This document shows positions 6,442 through 10,079 of a stretch of 10,079 nucleotides of DNA, in pieces. The DNA lies in assembly GCA_016280345.1 (NCBI GenBank), contig JAEEGN010000195.1, forward strand, positions 1 to 10,079, written 5' to 3'. The notes beneath the pieces are model-generated. The model was given only the letters and a program-made list of their open reading frames with translations, did not search any database and was not told the origin of the DNA. The DNA comes from Selenomonadaceae bacterium (GTDB lineage: Bacteria > Bacillota > Negativicutes > Selenomonadales > Selenomonadaceae). A program made the translations under genes and the position numbers. Numbering within the stretch: the first letter of the stretch is position 1; every line of letters begins with the position of its first letter.

Positions 6442-7551
6442 ATGGCGCGAAAGGGAGGCAACATCTACAAGCGGAAAGACGGACGGTGGGAGGCGCGGTT
6501 CGTCAAGGGCCGGGTTGGCGGGCGAACGAGATTCGGGTACGTGTTTGGCCGGACGTACCGCGAGGCGAGAGAGAAACAAGCGGCGGCCCTTTGCCGATGG
6601 CAGCAGGAAAAGCGGGAAGCGGAGCAGAGCAAAGCCACGGTGGAAACGGTCGCCAGACAATGGCTGGAGGAAAAGGCCTGTTTTTTGCGAGCCTCTACGG
6701 TGACCCGTTACCGCGATTGCCTGGCCTGCCATATCCTGCCCAGGTTCGGCCGATGGAAGCTGGACGCGCTCACCAACGATGATGTTGCCGGCCTTTGCCA
6801 CGAGCTATTGCAGCGACGCAGCCCGACGGGGAAGGGGTTGTCGCCGCACACTGCGGCCGTGATCCTGTCCGTGTTGAAGCAGCTGCGCCAATACGCCATG
6901 AAACGCGGAATCGCCGTCCGTTTTTCCCCGGAGAGCGCTGTCGTCCGTCAGCCCGCCAGACCCATCCGGGTATTCAGCCTGCAGGAGCAGATGTGCCTGC
7001 TGGCGTATCTGCGAAATCATCTGACGCCCTGCCATCTGGGAATCCTGCTCTGTTTGTACACAGGAATCCGCCTCGGTGAACTCTGCGCCCTGCGCTGGGA
7101 ACACGTCTCCCTCGACGCGCAGGAACTGCGCATAACCGCGACGATGCAACGGATCCGTCTGCCCGGCAAAGGCACCCGGACGCAGATTGTCGTCACACCG
7201 CCGAAAAGCAGCTGCTCCCTGCGCACGATTCCCCTGGCAAACGAACTATGCACCCTGCTCGCGACGCATCGGCAGGAAACGGGGTATCTGCTCACCGGGA
7301 GCGAATCCCCCTGTGAACCGCGAACGGTGCAAAACCGCTTCAAGGCGCTGCTTGCCGCCTGCCGTATCGGGGACGCGAACTTTCACGCGCTCCGCCACAC
7401 CTTCGCAACCCGCTGTATCGAAGCCGGGGTTGACGCGAAATGCCTGAGCGAGATTCTCGGCCATGCCAGCGTGAACATCACGCTGAACCGCTATGTGCAT
7501 CCGTCCATGGACCTGAAGCGGGAGAGTCTGGCGAAATTGATCGTAGCGTGA
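6442..7551 (+). CDS. Tyrosine recombinase/integrase (probable inversion enzyme)
   Basis: A site-specific tyrosine recombinase of the phage integrase type, 369 residues from ATG 6442; the GGTGAGG site lies nine bases upstream, so the GTG at 6427 is not preferred. Residues about 1-60 form an arm-type DNA-binding domain (GGNIYKRKDGRWEARF), about 65-165 the SAM-like core-binding domain, and about 175-360 the catalytic domain. The full active site is present: Arg210 (TGIRLGE), Lys255 (PPKSS), His315 and Arg318 (FHALRHTF), His341 (LGHASVNITLNRY) and nucleophile Tyr351. The gene lies wholly between the two 23-bp inverted repeats, which are its most likely substrate. No excisionase, replication or transfer gene accompanies it, so a role as a local invertase fits better than as a prophage or ICE integrase. 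Its own promoter is not obvious; it would lie in 6376-6430, divergent from the outward promoter. Confidence 0.92.
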   Translation: MARKGGNIYKRKDGRWEARFVKGRVGGRTRFGYVFGRTYREAREKQAAALCRWQQEKREAEQSKATVETVARQWLEEKACFLRASTVTRYRDCLACHILPRFGRWKLDALTNDDVAGLCHELLQRRSPTGKGLSPHTAAVILSVLKQLRQYAMKRGIAVRFSPESAVVRQPARPIRVFSLQEQMCLLAYLRNHLTPCHLGILLCLYTGIRLGELCALRWEHVSLDAQELRITATMQRIRLPGKGTRTQIVVTPPKSSCSLRTIPLANELCTLLATHRQETGYLLTGSESPCEPRTVQNRFKALLAACRIGDANFHALRHTFATRCIEAGVDAKCLSEILGHASVNITLNRYVHPSMDLKRESLAKLIVA

Positions 7552-7572
7552 GACGCGGCGGTCGTCGGACAG

Positions 7573-7683
7573 GCCGTCAAAGGAGCCGTCATCATATATA
7601 GCAGGAACGCCGGTCGTATGCGGTCTTCGCCGCGCGGCCGGCGTTCCTTTTTCCCCGGATAAGCCGTCAGAATAAGCCGTCAG
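7573..7683. repeat. Four GCCGTCA repeats near the right inverted repeat
   Basis: GCCGTCA occurs in the same orientation at 7573-7579, 7585-7591, 7663-7669 and 7676-7682. The second pair is part of a 13-base tandem repeat (ATAAGCCGTCAG twice, 7659-7683). The pairs are spaced 12 and 13 bases and lie on either side of the integrase terminator. They could be arm-type binding sites for the recombinase N-terminal domain or sites for an accessory factor. This is inference. Confidence 0.5.
7604..7652 (+). terminator. Terminator of the recombinase gene
   Basis: GGAACGCCGG (7604-7613) pairs with CCGGCGTTCC (7638-7647), with an inner GCGG/CCGC hairpin, followed by five T. It lies 52 bases after the recombinase stop codon, inside the invertible segment. 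It keeps recombinase transcription from reaching the gene at 7814 in the present orientation. Confidence 0.8.
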
Positions 7684-7726
7684 TTTATCATCGGGCCGCG
7701 CTGTCGGTGGTGGCGGCGGGGTAAAC

Positions 7727-7749
7727 CGCAGTATTGCATATTCTGCGAA
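7727..7749 (-). repeat. Right 23-bp inverted repeat, candidate recombination site
   Basis: The perfect reverse complement of 6313-6335, with the same arm-spacer-arm structure. It lies 64 bases before the start codon of the downstream integrase-like gene, so a promoter flipped into the segment's right end would transcribe across it. Confidence 0.85.
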
Positions 7750-7813
7750 AAAAACGACACGGGTTTATCGTTTAATAATGGCGGAAAATGGCGGTTTCAA
7801 AGGGGGCAGTGGG

Positions 7814-8956
7814 ATGGAAAAGCAAACGGCGGATATTTCCTTTGCCGAGGCGGCGGCGCTTTGGCTGGCCGAGCAGGAAAAAACGCTTCGGCCGGCGACG
7901 TATGTCTCCTACCAGCGATGCGTGAACCGCCATATCCTGCCCCATCTGGGCGACCGGAAGGCGAAGGACGTGACGCGCCGCACCGCGGAAGAACTCGTGA
8001 ATTCTCTGGCGGCGGGAACCGGCGAGGCCGGGAGGACTGGCAAAGGCCTCCGCGGCAATTCCCTGGCTTTCGTGCGCGACATCACGCTGCGGATTGCCGC
8101 TTTTGCCAAAAGGAAAGACGCTCCCGAAGCCCCGGAGACCCGGGCCGACGAGAAGCGTCCCTATACCTGTCTGGCACCGCAGGAGATCGAGCGGCTCTGC
8201 TTTTTCGCCAAACACCATCCGAGCCGCGAAATGCTCGGAATCATGCTCATGCTCTTTACGGGAATCCGTTTGGGCGAGGCCTGCGCCCTCTCCTGCGATG
8301 ATATTTCCCTGGCGCGCCGGGAGATCCATATCCACCGCAGCGTCCAGCGGGTCCGAAGCGACGGCGGCCCGGGCCAGGGAAAAACTACGCTGGAAGTCTA
8401 TGAACTGCCGACGAAATCCCAGATCCGGACAGAAACGATCCCGGCGGAGCTGGTTCCCTACGTCAAACGCTATTACGCGCCGGGCTTGTTCCTGATCGCG
8501 GGCAAGCGCAACGCGCCGCTGGATCCCCGGACGTTTCAGTACCGGGCCGCCCGCCTTTTCGAGGAAAACCAGATGCCGGTCCTGACCTTCCAAAGGCTGC
8601 GGAAAACCTATGTGGAGGGCAGGGCGGACCGCTCAATCCTGGCCGCCACGTTCGGCGCGAAGAAGCCGCCGACGCCATACAGCAGCGTCCTCGACCATCA
8701 ATGGCTGGCGGAGGAGATGCGCAGCGATCTGAAGCCGCTCCGCCTGCTGGTGGGGCTCACCCCGGAAGAAATGGGGGACTACATGGGCGTTTCCGAGTGC
8801 TCGTACCGGGACATCGAGGACGGGAAACGGGCGCTGGTCTGGAATGAATACATCGCCCTGCTGTTTTTCTTCCATTACAACGCGAAGACGAAAGGCGTCG
8901 TGGACTCCCTGGGACTCTATCCCGCGGCGCTGCAGGAGAAAATGGAGATCGCGTAG
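7814..8956 (+). CDS. Integrase-like protein with degenerate active site and C-terminal HTH
   Basis: 380 residues from ATG 7814, chosen because AAAGGGGG stands seven bases upstream; ATG 7778 has no site. Residues about 7-100 resemble a tyrosine recombinase core-binding domain and about 115-295 a catalytic domain. Arg152 (TGIRLGEACAL), Lys201 and Arg263 are kept, but the usual HxLRH reads QRLRK (Gln260, Lys264), the LGH histidine is Ala282, and the only candidate nucleophile, Tyr289, lies three residues too close. Residues about 305-379 are a Cro/C1-like helix-turn-helix domain (VGLTPEEMGDYMGVS... WNEYIALLFFF), unusual on an integrase. It lies just outside the invertible segment, with no clear promoter in the present orientation, and three bases before the next gene. 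I infer a DNA-binding regulator derived from a recombinase, perhaps acting at the inversion sites. It could still be a weak recombinase. Confidence 0.8.
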   Translation: MEKQTADISFAEAAALWLAEQEKTLRPATYVSYQRCVNRHILPHLGDRKAKDVTRRTAEELVNSLAAGTGEAGRTGKGLRGNSLAFVRDITLRIAAFAKRKDAPEAPETRADEKRPYTCLAPQEIERLCFFAKHHPSREMLGIMLMLFTGIRLGEACALSCDDISLARREIHIHRSVQRVRSDGGPGQGKTTLEVYELPTKSQIRTETIPAELVPYVKRYYAPGLFLIAGKRNAPLDPRTFQYRAARLFEENQMPVLTFQRLRKTYVEGRADRSILAATFGAKKPPTPYSSVLDHQWLAEEMRSDLKPLRLLVGLTPEEMGDYMGVSECSYRDIEDGKRALVWNEYIALLFFFHYNAKTKGVVDSLGLYPAALQEKMEIA

Positions 8957-8959
8957 CGC

Positions 8960-9280
8960 ATGAAAGGGTTAAAAGAGCTGAAGCAGCTGGATCGTGACCG
9001 CCTCACGGCGCTTATGCAGCAGGAACTTCCCGCCATCCGGAAAGAACTCGGCCTGACGCCGGAAGCCCTGGCGGAGCGCAGCGGCATCCCGGCGGCAAGG
9101 CTGGAAGCGGCGGAAAGCGGCGGCGAATCGCTTCTCTGGAACGAATTCCTGACACTCCTGTTCCTTTTCTGGCGGAACGACAGAAGCCGGAGCCTGGTGG
9201 AACGCCGCAATCTTTTCCCGGCGAAACTGCGAGAGGTCCTTTCAATCAACCGCAACCAGCACAAGCCCACCCCGCTTTGA
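8960..9280 (+). CDS. Small helix-turn-helix protein, paralogue of the upstream C-terminal domain
   Basis: A 106-residue predicted DNA-binding protein. Residues 22-96 align without gaps to the last 75 residues of the upstream integrase-like protein, with about 26 identities counted by eye, including GLTPE, LxWNE, LLFxF and the LxPAxLxE tail. The first half reads as a Cro/C1-type helix-turn-helix (IRKELGLTPEALAERSGI). The gene starts three bases after the upstream stop codon, with only a distant GGAG, so it is probably translated by coupling from the same mRNA. It may pair with the domain of the upstream protein or compete for its site. The specific function is unknown. The last ten residues are a polar tail. 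Confidence 0.8.
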   Translation: MKGLKELKQLDRDRLTALMQQELPAIRKELGLTPEALAERSGIPAARLEAAESGGESLLWNEFLTLLFLFWRNDRSRSLVERRNLFPAKLREVLSINRNQHKPTPL

Positions 9281-9437
9281 CGGGGCAGGACGGCGGTGGC
9301 GAAGGCGGAGGCTTTCCACGAAGAAGGCTCTGCCGGCCTCCTCCGGCAGGGTGGAGCTGGCGGGACGATCTTCACGGAGTCGGGTTTCACTTTCCCGCAT
9401 TGAACCCGTTAGAGGGAACGGATCTGGAGGTCTTGAG
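9281..9437 (+). promoter_or_regulatory. Leader region before the surface-polymer gene
   Basis: 157 bases without a gene. It holds a hairpin CTGCCGG (9330-9336) / CCGGCAG (9343-9349) with a 6-nt loop and no T-run, and a shorter CCCCG/CGGGG stem next to the previous stop codon. No convincing promoter is visible, so the following gene may depend on transcription from upstream. An attenuator or processing site is possible but not shown. Confidence 0.35.
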
Positions 9438-10079
9438 ATGGCAATCAGGCAAAGAGCCCTGGACAAGCTGACAGCCATACAAAAGGATTTGCATGGCGTG
9501 GCGAAAACAGGCAGCAAGACTACAATCGACACGCTGCTCAAGGCAATGGCAGAGGTCCGGTCTCTATGCCAAAAAGGTCTGCCGGAAAACCGCTATGCTG
9601 ACTGTGGTGAACTGTTCGATGGACTGACCCTTGCCTTCACGCAGCTGGCGGCAGGATCGATAACCGGCGGAAACAAGGAAATCCATTCCCTGAGCTTGGA
9701 TTTGCTGCAGGTACTTATCGACAAAATTCGAAGCGAAGACGGTTTCAAGAAGGAAATCGTCTTTTTGCCCTACAAGGCCAGCATGTGGGACAGCCTCGAA
9801 AGCGTCTGGCGCGCCGCCTATGAGGACAAAGACCACTGCCTCGCCTACGTCGTTCCCATTCCCTACGCCGATCTCACGCCCGAACATACGGCGGCCGAGT
9901 GGCACTGCGAAAAGGACATGTTCCCTAGGGACGTGCCGGTGCTTGACTGGCAAACCATCAACATCGAAGCCATGCACCCCGACGTCATCTTCATCCATAA
10001 CCCCTACGACCAAAACAACCTCGTCACCTCCGTCGAAAGCCGCTACTACTCCATCAAGCGCCTGGAGCAGACCGACAAG
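9438..10079 (+). CDS. CDP-glycerol glycerophosphotransferase-like protein (5' part only)
   Basis: An open frame starts at ATG 9438 with CTGGAGG seven bases upstream and runs off the window after 214 codons, so the C-terminus is missing. Residues about 1-100 form a helical N-terminal region without a recognised fold. From about 103 the text matches a family often annotated as CDP-glycerol glycerophosphotransferase (teichoic-acid or capsule polymer synthesis) in gut Firmicutes: KKEIVFLPYKASMWDSLESV, then AYVVPIPYADL, MHPDVIFIHNPYDQNNLVTS and SRYYSIKRL. Such enzymes add glycerol-phosphate units, or sugars in related folds, to surface polymers at the membrane. The active site lies beyond the window, so the exact activity is uncertain. 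It is probably the first structural gene of a surface polysaccharide locus, placed downstream of the proposed switch and its two regulators. Confidence 0.8.
   Translation, partial: MAIRQRALDKLTAIQKDLHGVAKTGSKTTIDTLLKAMAEVRSLCQKGLPENRYADCGELFDGLTLAFTQLAAGSITGGNKEIHSLSLDLLQVLIDKIRSEDGFKKEIVFLPYKASMWDSLESVWRAAYEDKDHCLAYVVPIPYADLTPEHTAAEWHCEKDMFPRDVPVLDWQTINIEAMHPDVIFIHNPYDQNNLVTSVESRYYSIKRLEQTDK

Larger units (their letters stand above)
6313..7749. mobile_element. Putative invertible segment carrying its own recombinase
   Basis: A 1,437-bp segment is bounded by perfect 23-bp inverted repeats and contains one complete tyrosine recombinase gene, its terminator, and an outward-pointing consensus promoter near the left end. 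Opposed sites for a tyrosine recombinase predict inversion of what lies between them. No target-site duplication flanks the repeats, which argues against a simple insertion sequence. In the present orientation the promoter fires left into the terminator at 6207-6257; after inversion it would lie at about 7666-7694 and fire right into the gene at 7814. Repeats, promoter and gene are seen; inversion is inferred. Confidence 0.7.

Noticed and set aside
6313..7749. Reading the inverted repeats as ends of an ordinary insertion sequence
   Set aside because: There is no target duplication at the edges, the enzyme is a tyrosine recombinase and not a DDE transposase, and the repeats have a core-site dyad. 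Not fully excluded.
7772..8593. 273-codon minus-strand frame opposite the integrase-like gene
   Set aside because: The plus-strand frame has clear integrase and helix-turn-helix motifs and a ribosome binding site; the minus-strand frame has neither.
9564..10013. 149-codon minus-strand frame at the right edge
   Set aside because: The plus-strand frame from 9438 is open to the end of the window, has a good ribosome binding site, and matches a known family.
1..10079. CRISPR array, tRNA or rRNA genes
   Set aside because: No regularly spaced repeats and no cloverleaf or rRNA-like sequence was found on either strand.

Overview
The window looks like the chromosome of a fairly GC-rich Firmicute, most likely one of the Negativicutes (a Selenomonas, Megasphaera or Acidaminococcus-type organism). 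This rests on strong GGAGG-type ribosome binding sites, TTG and GTG starts, an ispG...proS neighbourhood that is common in Firmicutes, a NlpC/P60 wall hydrolase and a CDP-glycerol transferase-like surface polymer gene. The genus is inference; no rRNA or other marker is present.

Left half (about 1-5120, all minus strand): a housekeeping block. Reading right to left, a promoter at about 5114-5119 starts a tight operon of a secreted peptidoglycan-binding/NlpC-P60 protein, ispG (isoprenoid synthesis) and a DUF554 membrane protein. It ends in a GC-rich hairpin at 2597-2630. A separate promoter (2549-2577) then serves a Uma2-type putative nuclease gene and proS (prolyl-tRNA synthetase), which ends at a 12-bp hairpin at 101-132.

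Middle (about 5120-6310): a degraded stretch. It holds a short remnant of a MATE transporter gene, an AT-richer non-coding stretch, a complete RelB/DinJ antitoxin gene with no toxin partner, and a perfect 17-bp stem hairpin with A/T tails that should terminate transcription in both directions.

Right half (about 6310-10079, plus strand): the most interesting part. A complete tyrosine recombinase gene sits between two perfect 23-bp inverted repeats (6313-6335 and 7727-7749), each built like a tyrosine recombinase core site. Just inside the left repeat lies a textbook promoter (TTGACA, 17 bp, extended-10 TATAAT) that points outward and leftward, into the bidirectional terminator. If the segment flipped, the same promoter would face right, with no terminator in the way, toward three co-directional genes: an integrase-like protein with a damaged active site and a C-terminal helix-turn-helix, a small stand-alone protein made of the same helix-turn-helix domain, and a CDP-glycerol glycerophosphotransferase-like gene running off the window. 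I read this as a self-contained DNA-inversion switch, analogous in layout to Salmonella hin but using a tyrosine recombinase, captured in the OFF orientation and probably controlling a cell-surface polymer. Repeats, promoter and genes are seen in the sequence; inversion and phase variation are inferred.
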